Assembly (NCBI GenBank): GCA_031002005.1
Contig: CM061919.1
Location: 223,198,739 to 223,262,738, forward strand
DNA from: Vandiemenella viatica
Taxonomy: Eukaryota; Arthropoda; Insecta; Orthoptera; Morabidae
Direction: 5' to 3'
Length of the DNA stretch: 64,000 bases
Shown here: piece by piece, positions 11,691-22,739 of the stretch
How the letters are laid out: each line of letters starts with the position of its first letter
Position numbering within the stretch: the stretch's first letter is position 1
Position numbers and translations under genes: made by a program
The notes under the pieces: model-generated
Database searches by the model: none
Told to the model about the DNA's origin: nothing
Seen by the model: only the letters and a program-made list of their open reading frames with translations

Positions 11691-12236
11691 CAGACATTGA
11701 TTAGGTTTTTACTCTGATTGGTCCACTAAATAACAATTTTATGAAATCCCTGATCTTTACTGAAAAAAATCATTTGATTTAAATCATGATTAAAATCGTG
11801 ATTTCAGTCAAAATGATTTAATCATTCCAACCCTAGTTGAGAGTAAAAAATACAGTGACAGCAATGCTAAATCTCATGGGCATAATTTTTGGTAGAAAAA
11901 TTGTAATCAGTATCAGCTCTTGAAATTATTGGCGAGATTAAAATTGGCAAATACTGGTATGTGGATTTGTACACTCCCAAATAGATGCGAAAATTGTCAG
12001 GCGTAATTCAGCTGTCGGTTTGAAAATAAAATATCCCTTTTTAGCAACCAAGGTTTAGACCATTTCTTTTCATTTACCTTCAATTTGATCTTTTATTTAT
12101 ATATATAAACCGCAGCCTTTGTAAGAATTAGTTCCTCGTAAAAAATTTCCATTTTGAACACAGCAAACTACAATTTTCGGAGTATCTGGCTTGCGCAAGC
12201 CAATTTGTGCAAGTGGCTTGAGCGTGAAACCCTTTA

Positions 12237-13420
12237 GGAGAAAGTACCAGTAACAATTCCTATAGTCCGACCGGAATTCGAAAAGAAGGCGGTGAATTTT
12301 CAAGTAGGTCACTTTAACCACTGTTAAGCTCAGTGATTCGAATGCCCTTGCCGCAAAAATTTTTACGGGCCTTGCTTTGTTCATATGAGGCAGGCCAGGA
12401 GTAGGGTAGATAACCTTACTCCATAATAAAGTATTAAACTTTATTTGATATTGGTTTACTTTAGCCGAACTATAAATTATGCGGAAATACTTCATTTCTG
12501 ATAAAATATACAATTCATGGAACGGAATGCTTTTGATGTAATTAATTCGGTGATCCCTAACATAATAATATATAATGAAAAGGCATGTGATATCATCTTT
12601 CACTGAAAGAGTGGTAAATACAAAATGGCTTGAAGAGAGAAAAGGAGCGTTCTCAAATTTAGTTAAATATGGATTTTAATTTATTTATGAATCTAGATTT
12701 AGAATTCGGTGCCAGTTATCACATTTTCAGAGAAAACAAAAAAATTGGTAGCTAATGCCACAAGCACGTATTAAAGGCAATAAATACCTAAATTTAAAAA
12801 TAGTTTTTATTTTCTACTTCCAAAGATAAACATGCTAATTTTTTTTCCAATAAGTTGGCAATCCTAGCCAGGACGCTCGATGGTTCGGACTCCCCATTAA
12901 ACTGTGGGTCCTCCCACTACAGAGACTGAATGCGCGGCAAATAGAAACTTTGTCATCTGGTCGTAATACCATACAAATTTACTTTTAATGAACAGATGAT
13001 AAGCTGTTAATTAAAAACCGATGTTTCCGTAGAGTCCTGACCGAATTTTGAGCATTCGCACATTTTCATATCATTTTGTTTACAAAGGCTAGTCGAAAGT
13101 ATGAAACACATATTTTTTTTTTCTCCAGAAAAAGTATCTCAATGGCGCAGGATTTGATACTAGGCATTCAGCGAGTTTTACACAGAATTTATTTTTACAG
13201 CTTCGAAGCCTCTGATCTTAGTGTTTAATATCTACGCCTTCTAAAGTCTTTTTCTGCATTCTGTATATTTCTGTTAGACTAGGCCTATAGATAACAGTCG
13301 CACTTAAATTGGAAGTGGAAATATGTTACCCTTTTCTTTGTTTCGACACATTTCGTACCTATTGTCAATACCCTTCCCAAAACCTAAAAATAGCATCGGG
13401 ATCAGATAAGAACAAGAGCT
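12237..13420. other. unassigned spacer
   Basis: About 1.2 kb of AT-rich DNA. The 168-aa minus ORF at 12097-12603 runs from the Harbinger end into this spacer and shows no domain. No gene recognised. Confidence 0.5.
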
Positions 13421-13430
13421 GACCGAGGAA

Positions 13431-13695
13431 CAGTGGCGGATCCAGGATTTTGGTTTGGGTGGGTGGGGGGGGCTTGGCTTCAGTGGATTTTGGTTGGGGC
13501 GGGCTTGCCTGTAGTGGATTTTGGCTTTGAGGGGGGGGGCGGGCTTGAGTCGGGCATTTATAATCTCCTCGGGCCTCAAATCAGTAGAGCTAAAAAAAAA
13601 AGGTTTCCAAACTTACAATGTCGGAGATGGACCTAGATACTTTTGGGGGGAGGGGCCTTGAGCCCCTAGCCCCCCTCCCCCTGGATCCGCCCCTG
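13431..13695. mobile_element. hAT MITE (CAGTGGCGGATCC family)
   Basis: Starts CAGTGGCGGATCCAG and ends CTGGATCCGCCCCTG. The flanks are CCGAGGAA (13423-13430) and CCGAGGAC (13696-13703), a 7/8 match to an 8-bp duplication. The interior is G-rich with repeated 'gtggattttgg' blocks and no coding capacity. Confidence 0.9.
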
Positions 13696-13814
13696 CCGAG
13701 GACGATCGATAGGAAAGTTGAAAAAGGAACCTCGTTCAGAATCAGATAGGGTCCCATGGGTGCCAATCCAGGCACCAGGTACTTCAAACCGTGAAGCAAC
13801 TTTACACTAATAAA

Positions 13815-14118
13815 CCATTGGAACACAGGAGAAGAATGACGAAAGTATAGGGAGTGTACAAGGCGTATATTTAGGATGAGATGTGGAAAGATATTTGTGG
13901 AAGACTGAAGATGACCATAGCCACAACCTAGAGCTCGGTTTCAGTTACAAGGGAGTGGTAAAATATACTTTTATTGGTGAGAAAGTCAGGAAATGGAATA
14001 ATTTACCAAAAACACTGAAACTATTTGAAATTAAATCTGTAGGGGGCAAAATTAGGTGGGTAAAAGAAGGAGGGTAAATGGTGTGAAGGGAAACTTCAAC
14101 ACATTTAAATGAAATTAA
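13815..14118 (+). pseudogene. LINE-A 3' end, fragment 1
   Basis: Matches the last 300 bp of LINE-A: 'gaccatagccacaacctaga', then 'tcaggaaatggaataattta', then a shortened 3' UTR ending in 'aaatgaaattaaat'. Diverged and non-coding. Confidence 0.75.
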
Positions 14119-14282
14119 ATAGGTTATGAATAATTTACCGAAAACTTTGAAAGAATTTAAAGATAAAATTTGTAGAGGGCAAATGTAGGTAGGTGCAGGA
14201 TAAGGGGAAGATGGGTGTGTAAGGAAATTGCCACCAGAGCCTGTGCTCCATTGCAATTAAATTAAATTAAATTAATTAAATA
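14119..14282 (+). pseudogene. LINE-A 3' end, fragment 2
   Basis: Directly follows fragment 1: 'gaataatttaccgaaaactt', 'gtagagggcaaatgtaggta', 'tgctccattgcaattaaatt' and an (AAATT)n tail. It is less diverged than its neighbour, so a younger 5'-truncated insertion at the A/T tail of an older one. Confidence 0.8.
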
Positions 14283-14524
14283 TATGAAGAAAGAAATCTT
14301 AATTTGGTTTACATTCGTTAGGTTATGTAATAACAGAAATTAGTGAAATACATTCATCGAAGACTGCAATTCAGACTTTAGGATGATGAAAAAATTCAGT
14401 TGGGACTATTGGTTACCCTCCAAACTAAGCAAATTAACATCTGTCACTTCAGCTGAATAAATGCAGCAGAATAAAATGTTGTTGAAAAATAGCTGGAATG
14501 ATCCCCAATAGAATTCAAGTCGTG

Positions 14525-14677
14525 TAATCGTAAGTTTTCCCGGCGGATCTGATGTTTGAAGATCTCTCGGGCGTGCAGCCGGGTCATTTGGTCGTAAATG
14601 TACGAATTTTCGAATTTACGAAAATTCGTACATTTACGACCAAATAACCCGGCTGCACGCCCGAGAGATCTTCAAAC
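14525..14677. repeat. 59-bp-stem hairpin insertion
   Basis: The arms at 14554-14612 and 14619-14677 are reverse complements with one mismatch around a 6-nt loop (AATTTA). They contain GATCTCTCGGGCGTGCAGCC and its inverse. AGAATTCAAGTC occurs immediately before (about 14512-14523) and immediately after (14678 onward, one base shifted), which looks like a target duplication bounding about 150 bp that includes the hairpin. Element class unknown. Confidence 0.75.
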
Positions 14678-14689
14678 AGAATTCAAGTC

Positions 14690-14975
14690 ATCTTCAGAAA
14701 GCCATCAAATGAAATGTTACATATAAATTCAGAAAACAATATACCTATTATGTAAACATTCTCCACAATGCTGTATATACAATAAAATCTTTGGAAGACT
14801 TTAAATTAAATCCCAGTTTCAATTCAGTAAGCATCATACATAATAACTTTAATTTATTAGGAAAAGTATTTATGTTCAAGAACAGAAGACTTTTTAGCAA
14901 CAAGCACTATATAAACAGCAAATACTAAGAAAAAGAAATTCAGTGAAATTCTTTTAGCTCATGGTATGATGTTGT
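14690..14975. other. unassigned spacer
   Basis: AT-rich DNA between the hairpin insertion and the LINE-A fragments. No gene recognised. Confidence 0.45.
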
Positions 14976-15180
14976 ATTGATTTAATTTCATTTAATTCAG
15001 TTGCACAGGAGAAAATGTTCTGGTGGCAACTTCCCTACTAATTTACTTTTCCATTTCACGAATATTATTATTTTTAAATATCAAATTTTTCCTACTTTTG
15101 CCCTTTACAGATTTTAATTCTAAAGTATTTTGGTTTGAAATTAAATGAAATTAAGATGTTTTGGTAAATTTTTCGGAATT
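14976..15180 (-). pseudogene. LINE-A 3' UTR, inverted
   Basis: Minus-oriented LINE-A tail: plus-strand 'atttcatttaattcagttgc', 'ctggtggcaacttcc', then 'ccctttacagattttaattc'. It is separated from the RT part at 15350 by about 170 bp of unmatched sequence. Confidence 0.65.
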
Positions 15181-15349
15181 CCCTTAACAGTTTATTCACT
15201 CACTGTCCCAAATTGTATATAATTTTTAGTGACTTTAAAACATTATGTAATTTGTCAGTAAAACATGTTGTAATAGCTTATTTTCATTGCTACTATTATC
15301 AAAATTAAAAGTGTAAGATGATAATCTATTTCAATTGTGATATTGTGCA

Positions 15350-15765
15350 TGCCCCAGTGACAATTTTCCTACACACCCATTTTGTTCCCCTTTCCTGCAT
15401 ACATTTAAGTTACTGATTGTGTTCTGCAGCAATTTCCAGAGACAAATCTAGCTGCTCTTCTTTGCACCTCCTTCAACTCCTGTATTTGATACCCAAAATG
15501 TGTGTCCCATGCTATACTCTCATATATAAGCAATGGTCTGACCAAAATTTTGTAACCCAATTCCCTTATTCTCTGGTATATCCTCTCATCACTCTTTCTA
15601 ACAAGCGAAGGATTTTGAAACCTTTTCCTACCACCTATCCAATGTTTGCTGCCAGTTGAGTTTGATATCAAATTTTATGCCAAGTAATTTACATTCATAG
15701 TCATCAAAAATTTCTTCCCCAATTTATAATGATGATCAATCTTCTGGTTATTTTTTTTTGGTTGA
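15350..15765 (-). pseudogene. LINE-A RT thumb region, inverted
   Basis: The minus frame 15671-15405 reads IRELGYKILVRPLLIYESIA and VQRRAARFVSGNCCRTQSV, the same post-RT region as in the LINE-A copy at 9924. The 3' part is cut at about 15350 and the 5' part ends at an inverted repeat. Confidence 0.8.
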
Positions 15766-15898
15766 TATTGAAAGCAAAAACCAGTCACAATTTGTTTTAT
15801 TATGTTTATTTGAAATCAGCAACCAGTCATAATTTGTTGTTATTATGTTTATTTAATAAACATAATAACAAATTGTGACTGGTTGCTGTTTCAATATC
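15764..15898. repeat. fold-back of a 35-nt unit
   Basis: The unit 'accagtcacaatttgtt...attatgtttatt' occurs at about 15777-15811 (direct), 15818-15853 (direct) and 15855-15887 (inverted). A larger pairing starts with 'gatattgaaa' at 15764 and ends with 'tttcaatatc' near 15898. The result is a nearly loop-free hairpin at the edge of a LINE-A fragment. Confidence 0.8.
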
Positions 15899-16011
15899 AA
15901 ACTAAATTTGATATCACAGTTGATTTGCACCAATCCATCATGGACAAAATATTATTACTTCTGTTTTTTTTTTATCTATGTACCTAATAAGCTCATTTTC
16001 TTTTGCATTTA

Positions 16012-16400
16012 CAGTAGAACTACAATTATCCAAATCAATTGGCACCAGATCCCATTCGGATAGTCAAAAATTCAGATAATTGGATTTTTTCTGAAAAGGG
16101 TCTATTTAAATTAATTACTGTATGTACCAGGTGTGTTGAAAATGGGAGAAAAAACTATTTTTAAAGAAAAAGAGCTTACAATTAATTAAATGAAAAGGCT
16201 ACACTTTTACATGTTAAGCGTAGTTACAAGTGCTGTACATTAGTGCAGTATGTATGTACCGTACTGTAAATAAAAGTCATTGCTTCCCGAATATTTCGGT
16301 CAAAACAAGCTGTTTGACTGTAATCATCAATTTTCGGGCAGCAAAATTGAGCATCTGTTTGATGGTGAAAAGTTACATAATAAGAATAAGGGCAGAACCA
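16012..16400. mobile_element. pogo/Tigger-like element, left end
   Basis: CAGTAGAACTACAATTATCC after 'ttta', followed by 'cattcggatagtcaaaaattc', resembles the terminal region of pogo/Tigger elements (Tc1/mariner superfamily). No right end or transposase is recognisable before the LINE-A piece starts at about 16405. Assignment is by remembered consensus. Confidence 0.5.
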
Positions 16401-16404
16401 TTGG

Positions 16405-17085
16405 GGATAAAACCAAGACAAGACTTATTAGGTGGAAGACTTATGAAGGTAGAGAGAGGAATGAAGCAAAAAAATATATATCAGATTGTTGGCTGCTTAC
16501 CGCCGTGGAAGAATGACAGATGAAGATGAGGCTCTTGAGGAGAAATTAAATTCATACTCAGATTTCAGAGGTGAGAATTGAATGGTCATTATTGGTGTGG
16601 ATTGAAATTTACCAGGTGTAAACTGGGTAGGAAACAAAATTAATAACACAAGGGAACAGAGATTTGCAAATACCTTGGTAAGGGAAGGAGGATTTACACA
16701 AGTGGTAGAGCAAAACACTAGGGGCAAAATGTTTTGGATATATTCTTAATAAAGTCCAAAGATAACCTTGTGTGTTATGTAACTGAAGTAATAAGTGATC
16801 ATGAAGCAGTTGATGGATATTAGAGGATTCAGTGAACCAGCAGCCAAAATTGAAGGGGAAATAAGTACAGTTATAAAAAAGGCATAGATTTTGAACTTGA
16901 AGAGATATTTCAGAGAACGTTTCAGCAAATGGAAGGAAGTACAAGTACAGTAGAGTCAATGTGGGAAGAGTTCAAGGAGATAATAAGAAAGTATGAAGAC
17001 AAATTTATTAAAAAACAGAAAATAAAATGCAGTAGATAACCTGTGTACTATAATAAGGAGGTGAGGATGTGAAAAGAGGTTAGTA
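16405..17085 (+). pseudogene. LINE-A endonuclease/linker fragment
   Basis: Close parallel of the LINE-A copy at 17915. It shows 'tgacagatgaagatgaggc', the damaged endonuclease strand (VIIGVD*NLPGVNW in place of GGDLNLPSVNW), 'caaataccttggtaaggg', and the linker to the RT with 'aatgcagtagataacctgtg'. It ends abruptly before the RT. Stops throughout. Confidence 0.75.
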
Positions 17086-17630
17086 TGAAGAGAACATAAC
17101 CTTCACTATAAGTTTGTGTCAGTAGGTCCACATCTGTAACCCCAGTGAACAAATTATAAATACCAAATTCCTCAGATGAGAAAAAAATCTCTCTAAATGT
17201 TTCTACTGTAACAGATCCTGCTGAACATTTTGTTACTTTCAATTGCCTTCAACAATAACACACAGTGATAATTTAATATACATGTGTGTAACAAAAAAAA
17301 CTTTCTGCTACACTAATTTTGTCTGACTATAAATCCCCTACAAGTTAGGAAGTATTCTTATAGGCAAACAGTTTCTATCCAGTACTTTGACCATACCTTT
17401 TCTTCTCATGCTATCACATCCTTCTCCCTAGTCATCACCTGAAATAATCTCTTTCTCACTTCCAATCTACAGTTCCCATCACTGACTGAAATACCCTTAT
17501 TTTCCTCCAGTTGTTTTGGCTATGTTCTCTTCAGCATTTGACTTTTTTTCTGAATTTAATATTATACCTTTCCCATTATACCTCTCATCTATTACACAGT
17601 TAGTTTAGTTCCTTTTGGTTCTCCACCACG
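17086..17630. other. unassigned spacer
   Basis: C/T-rich on the plus strand in its second half. No protein motif seen. It may be the reverse of an undetermined LINE. Confidence 0.4.
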
Positions 17631-17634
17631 TGAA

Positions 17635-17880
17635 GATAATGGTAAACTTAATAGAGACACATGAACGACAAGTAATAATATGGGTAGAGTATTGGCTAAA
17701 GGAAGAAGTAGTAGACAGTGAAGTTTTTCCTGATGTTTACAGAGTGTACCGCAGAGATAGAGGAGTTATTGGTGGAGGAGTTTTCATACTAGTTAGCAAA
17801 AACTACCACAGTTCACTGGTGTTCTAGGTGTATAGGGATATTGCCACCAGGGCGTGTGCTCCATCGCAATTTAATTAAAT
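17635..17880 (+). pseudogene. LINE-A deletion derivative
   Basis: The endonuclease N-terminal half (EEVVDSEVFPDVYRVYRRDR, GVIGGGVFILVSKNYHSS) is joined directly to the LINE-A 3' UTR (gccaccagggcgtgtgctcc ... gcaatttaatt). The RT is missing, so an internal deletion or template jump removed most of the element. Confidence 0.8.
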
Positions 17881-17914
17881 ATTGTTATAAACATTATAAT
17901 ATTGTTCATAGATC

Positions 17915-20515
17915 ATGACCATAACCCACTTGGTGTAGATTACTGGGATAATAAAAAAGAAAAAATCGGAGTGTTAGCTGCTTAGCGCAAGAGAAGGATG
18001 GCTGATGAAGATGAGGCACTTGGGAAGAAATTAAATTCATACTCAAATTTCAGAGGTGTGAATAGTATGGTCATTATTGGTGGGGATTTAAATTTACCAA
18101 GTGTAAACTGGGAAGGAAACAAGATTAATAACAGAAGGGAACACAGATTTGCAAATACCTTGATAAGGGAAGGAGGATTTACACAAGTGATAGAGCAGAA
18201 CACTAGGGGCAAAATGTTTTGGATATATTCTTAATAAAGTCCAAAGATAACCTTGTGGTATGTTATGTAACTGAAGGAGTAAGTGATCATGAAGCAGTTG
18301 ATGGATTTTAGAGGATTCAGTGAACCAGCAGCCAAATGGAAGGAGAAATAGGTACAATTATAAAAAGGAGCAGATTTCAAACTGGAAGAGATATTTCGAA
18401 GATCGTTTCAGCAAATGGAAGGAAGGGACAAGTAAAGAAAAAGTTGGAAAGAGTTCAAGGAGGTAATAAGAAAGGGGGAAGAAATATTTATTCCAAAACA
18501 GAAAATAAAATGCAGTAGATAACCTGTGTACTATAATAGGGAGGTAAGGACGTGAAAAGAGGTTAGTAAGAAGAGAAGATAACAGACATAAGAGATAGCA
18601 GTGTAGTAGGGAATATTTAAAACAACTAAACAAGGACTTAATAACAGCAAAGAAGTTGGCTAAAGATGGGTTTATGAAGAGTATTGTCAGTGCAGGGGGA
18701 CCATTGACTGATGCATCTAGAAATTTCTGTGGCTATGTTAGAAAACTGAGGGGAAGGGAGGGTGCTGAGATGCTTATAGATAAAGATGGAGAAGAAATTA
18801 CTGAGGATTTGAAAAAGGCAGAGATTTTAAGTAAAAAGTTTAGTGAGAGTATTAGGGACAATGAATGAGAAAGGGGAAGGCCTAAATTGTAGAATGAGCT
18901 TAACAACACAATTAGAAATGAACAGACCAAAAAATTTATAATTCATCCTGAGAATATCATGAAGGAACTAAGGAGGCTGAAAAACATAAAGGGGCTGGTG
19001 TAGATAATATTACTACAGATATCTTAAAGATAGCCAGATGTGACATTGTACCTTATCTTGAAATATTATTTAAATTGAGTGGATACTTGCTGCTTACCAC
19101 AGGACTGGAAAAATGTGAAAGTGGTCATGGTACATAAAGGAGGGGTGAGAAATATGGTCAAAAACTATAGGCCAATTAGTTTGATATCAGTGGTAGGTAA
19201 AATATTGGAGAGATTGATAAGCAACCACATCAGAAATATATGTGAGGATCTTAAATGGTTTTGAAGTCGGCAACATGGTTTTAGGCAATGATATTCAGGT
19301 GAATCTCAGTTGGTGGGATATATGCAAGACATTTCGGATGAAATGGACAAGGTAGGCCAAATTGATAGTGTACCACTGAATCTTTCAAAGGTTTTTGACA
19401 GATTGAGCCATAGAATGGTAGTAAATAAGGTAGAAACTATTGGAGTGGATGAGAAAGTGATTTCCTGGGTAGAAGAGTTTTTAAAAGGTAGAAAACAGAA
19501 AGTTAGGGTAGGAAATGCGGTATCAAAAGTGTGGAAGTAAAAATGGGAGTGCAATAGGGTAGCGTATTCGGACCATTGCTATTCATTATTCTAATGAAAA
19601 AAGAAATTTGATTGGTTGCAGATGACATAATGCCATTTAAAAAGATCAAATGGTAGAGGACCGTAAACAGTTGGAGGGTGATCTGGACAGGATATCTAGT
19701 TAGGTTGGTAAACATGGGATGAAGATAAGTGATAAGAGGAGTCAGCTTATTAGATACACAAATAAAAAACTAAAGGTTGATTATGATAATAATGTAGGGA
19801 AAGAATTGTTTATTGAAGACTTGAAATGTAAAAATCTTGGCATTAAATTTGATAATGAGCTTAACTAGACAGGACAAATTTGACAGGTGGTAGGAAAAGT
19901 TTTCAAAATTCTGCACATGTTGGAGAGAGTGATGAGGGGATGCGCGAGGGAAGTAAAGGAGTTGGGTTATAAAACTTTGGTCAGACAATTGCTTGAATAT
20001 GGTAGTGTAGTATGGGATCCACATTTTGAGTATCAAATAACGTAGTTGGAGAGTGTGCCAAAAAGGGCTGCTAGATTTGTTTCTGGAAATTACCACAGAA
20101 TGCAATCAGTAACAGATATGATAAAAGATCTGGAATGGGATTCATTGCAAGACAGGAGGAGGGTGAAGAGGGTCATGGGTGTGTATGAGGCGTGAACTAG
20201 TCATGAGGCATGAAAAGAAATTGGTGTAGGTATGAAAAGTAGTGCATGGAAGGTAAAAGATGATCATAACCATAAGCTGGCATTGGATTTCAGGCACAAA
20301 GGTGTGGGAAAATTCTCTTTTTTAGGTAAGGGTGTCAGGGATTGGACTAAGTTACCAAGGGAAATGATGAATCATTTACCAAAAAAGTAGAAAGAATTTA
20401 AAGTTAAAATTTGTAAAGGGCAAATGTAGGTGGGTGCAGGAATAGAGGTAGATGGGTGTGTAGGGAAATTGCCACTGGAGCATGTGCTCCATTGCAATTT
20501 TATAAAATATTATAT
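17915..20515 (+). pseudogene. LINE-A, longest copy (endonuclease to 3' end)
   Basis: A 2.6-kb CR1/Jockey-like LINE missing the 5' end. In order: apurinic-type endonuclease piece at 17998-18234 (MVIIGGDLNLPSVNWEGN); linker at 18656-18868; RT at 19079-19264 (NYRPISLISVVGKILERLIS) and 19310-19540 (LNLSKVFDRLSHRMVV, the position of the first RT aspartate); a decayed ADDIM region near 19620; thumb to about 20340; 3' UTR with 'gtgctccattgcaatttt'. Many stops. It follows the LINE-A deletion derivative nearly head to tail. Confidence 0.88.
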
Positions 20516-20720
20516 TATTACTATTGTGTTGAGACTATGAAAATTGTAAGGGAAAAGATGTCCATTACCCTTGATTCCTGGCATAAGAGCAAGAAAATGG
20601 ACACATCTACTGTAAAGGAATTTTTTTATGTATATGAACAAATTCTAGATGTGGCCTGAGACACTAACGTTCAGTGCCTACATACATAGCGGCAGGACAA
20701 ATGTGGTATGCTGATGAAAA

Positions 20721-21365
20721 TACACTGCCTGGCAAAAAGAGTGAAGCACCCTGAAAAGGATGAGAAAACGAAATTAAACTTCATGGGTTAAGAGGGTATG
20801 TGATGTTATTTCAGTAAATAGAAAATTGAGTAAAATTAACAAAGAACTTGGCAATATGAGCCCACTTATCAGTATGAAGTCGCATCTGGTCTGAATACAT
20901 GCATTGTTTCAGTCGTGAAGGGTGTGATAGAGCTACTGTATCCTTTCCTGAGTCAAGCTAGCACATAAGTGTTGTAACTGGTCCTTGTAATCTTTGATAC
21001 TGGCACTGGGAGGGAGTTGTCGTCACAGGTGGTCTCAGGTATGTTGTATTGGAGACAGATCACAGGTCTTGCTGGTTGTGTAAATACCTCAAAATCACAC
21101 AGACAGTAAGTGGAGACATGTGTTGTGTGCAGATTGTCCTGTTGAAAAAAAAAAAAAAAAAAAAAGACACCTGATACTGTCACTTGAGAGGTAATACATG
21201 AAGATGCAGGATGTCCGTGATGTACCATTGTGCCATCAGAATTCCCTCAGTCACTAACAGCCATGACCGGAAGTCATACCCAATGGCTCCACTCACCGTG
21301 ATGCTAGGAATAATACCACTGTGCCACTCCAAAATATTGTGAGAATGGGACCTGATGACACTTAC
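20721..21365 (-). mobile_element. Tc1-like transposon fragment
   Basis: TA followed by CACTGCCTGGCAAAAAGAGT at 20721 matches a Tc1-type terminus. The inside reads on the minus strand as a decayed Tc1 catalytic region: FQQDN near 21140, interrupted by a 21-nt A run. I associate this family with locust genomes from memory. The right end is lost near 21365. Confidence 0.65.
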
Positions 21366-21507
21366 TCACAAGAGTACTTAACATCACCGTGTGCTTAACA
21401 GTGATTACTCAACATCTGACACTGTTCAAGCCTTATTCACATTTCTTATTATTTATAGTCATTCAGTTCATGTTAATTGTTGTTTAGTTTCTTTTTATTG
21501 TTCAAAA

Positions 21508-21810
21508 TGTCCAAGGAAAAAGTATTTCTTGTTGAATTTATTGAACAATACTAGTCGTTTCTGTATTTGTGGAATGTTAAGAGTAAGTAATAGGGTGATT
21601 TCAATGCTAAATATCATGCCAATAATAGTTTAGTAGAAAAATTGCAAGTTGTGGACACGGAGGACAACAGGATGAAGGTAGTAAAAGAAATCACTTTTCT
21701 CCTTAACGCCTAGTACTGGGAAAAGGTGAAGAAAGTGGTGGGGAAGAGAATATTTACGCACCTCACTTACGGTACTTCGAACACTTGAATTTTTTAAAGG
21801 ACCAGAAAAT
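21508..21810 (+). pseudogene. MADF-domain protein of the Harbinger element
   Basis: The frame MSKEKVFLVEFIEQY*SF-YLWNVKS starting at 21508 is followed, after shifts, by LVEKL, VVKEITFLL-YWEKVKKVV and IYAPHLRYFEHLNFLKDQK. This is the MADF (Myb/SANT-like) DNA-binding fold carried by the second protein of animal PIF/Harbinger elements. At least one stop and several frameshifts. Copy 1 carries the same region split by a hAT. Confidence 0.75.
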
Positions 21811-21922
21811 TCTAAGGTTTACAAAATCAAACATATGTGAAAGTCATAAGGCTCACTGCATAATTCAGCTATTAAATTGGTATGAGAAAACAAATCCCTT
21901 TTTAGCGACCAAGAATTAGACT

Positions 21923-22244
21923 ACTGGTAACCAACCTTTTCAGCTGTCGGGCCAAATTTTAGAAATAGAATTTTCAATTGGCCTACATGTACTACTTTCT
22001 TGGTAAATATACTTGAATATTTTTATGGAGGAAAGAAATCTTTAAAAATGAAACCTGCATCTTTAATGAAGTATTAAAAATATAGTTATTTTAATGTGTC
22101 CAAAGGAGGGGTGCTGAGTGTTGTAATGTCTGATATCATCATTGCAATTTAAAGTTTATACATATAATGATCCAGCTCCACGGCCGCATGTTGAGCTATG
22201 GTGAGCCGCAAACAGTCCGTGGACCATGGGTTGGCCATCCCTGT
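21923..22244. mobile_element. hAT-like MITE in Harbinger copy 2
   Basis: An insertion relative to copy 1. Its ends are inverted (ACTGGTAACCAACC and GGTTGGCCATCCCTGT). The flanks ATTAGACT and TTTAGATC correspond to the uninterrupted TTTAGACC in copy 1, giving an imperfect 8-bp duplication. Non-coding. Confidence 0.7.
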
Positions 22245-22297
22245 TTTAGATCATTTCCTTTTATTCATCTTCAATTTGATCTGATATATATATATAT

Positions 22298-22496
22298 ATA
22301 TATTGAACATTGGATAGGATAAAAAACCACCGCTTACCAAAGAAGGGGTTTCCAGCGGCGTTGGTACACGAGAAAAACACGAACACACAAAGAATAAAAT
22401 TTTCGAGCATGGCTCTTCCTCAGTAGAAGTGAGATGGCTGCACGCAAGCGCTTGCGGTAAGCGGTGGTTTTTTATCCTATCCAATGTTCAATATAT
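22298..22496. repeat. 41-bp perfect inverted repeat
   Basis: The arms at 22298-22338 and 22456-22496 are exact reverse complements (start ATATATTGAACATTGGATAG) around a 117-bp spacer holding a ribozyme-like motif. They correspond to the terminal GTAAG...CCTATCC part of the Penelope pLTR in opposite orientations. Confidence 0.92.
22392..22423 (-). ncRNA. hammerhead-ribozyme-like motif 1 (Penelope)
   Basis: On the minus strand: CTGAGGA, then a stem GAGC-CAT-GCTC, then GAAA, then AT-TTT-AT and TC. This fits the CUGANGA / stem II / GAAA / short stem III / UH core of type I hammerheads described for Penelope-like elements. Stem I pairing is not convincing by eye, so activity is uncertain. Confidence 0.45.
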
Positions 22497-22644
22497 CCGC
22501 TTTTAGCGCCTTTGTTTCCTAACAATCTATATATATATATATATATGTATATATAAAAGATAGGATAGGGAAAATAAACAGTTACCCGTCACTTACCACA
22601 GATGAAGGCAGGAGAGCAAGACACGTAAAAACACAAAAACAAAC

Positions 22645-22676
22645 GAATTGCACAATATTTCGACTTTAGTCTTAGT
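22645..22676 (-). ncRNA. hammerhead-ribozyme-like motif 2 (degenerate)
   Basis: Minus strand: CTAAGA in place of CUGANGA, a stem GACT-AA-AGTC, GAAA, then the hairpin ATTG-TG-CAAT followed by TC. Same layout and same downstream sequence as motif 1, but the conserved core is altered, so probably inactive. Confidence 0.35.
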
Positions 22677-22739
22677 CATGTGGGAGACGAGACATATGGC
22701 AGGAGGAAAGATGTGGTCACATCCCAACCCGCCACATGA

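Larger units (their letters stand above)
9433..11835 (+). mobile_element. hAT transposon nested in Harbinger copy 1
   Basis: Starts CAGGGTTGGAA and ends TTCCAACCCTA, flanked by a perfect 8-bp duplication GTTGAGAG (9425-9432 and 11836-11843), the hAT hallmark. The inside carries transposase remnants on the plus strand, interrupted by a LINE at about 9924-10936. Without the LINE it would be about 1.4 kb, so it had probably already been shortened. Confidence 0.93.
9002..12233 (+). mobile_element. PIF/Harbinger element, copy 1, disrupted
   Basis: Flanked by the 3-bp duplication TTA (8999-9001 and 12234-12236). The ends are inverted: AGGTGCGTTTTCAAGC at the left and GCTTGAGCGTGAAACCCT at the right. 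Subterminal CTTGCGCAAGCC palindromes lie near 9034, 9092 and 12188. The body starts a MADF-type protein (MSKEK... near 9360) typical of Harbinger partner proteins. That frame is split by the hAT at 9433-11835 and continues after 11844 (nAKSHGHN, LVEKL-like). Copy 2 at 21425 lacks the hAT and so serves as an empty-site comparison. Confidence 0.85.

Noticed and set aside
12097..12603. 168-aa minus ORF
   Set aside because: Overlaps the Harbinger right end and AT-rich spacer, with no recognisable motif.
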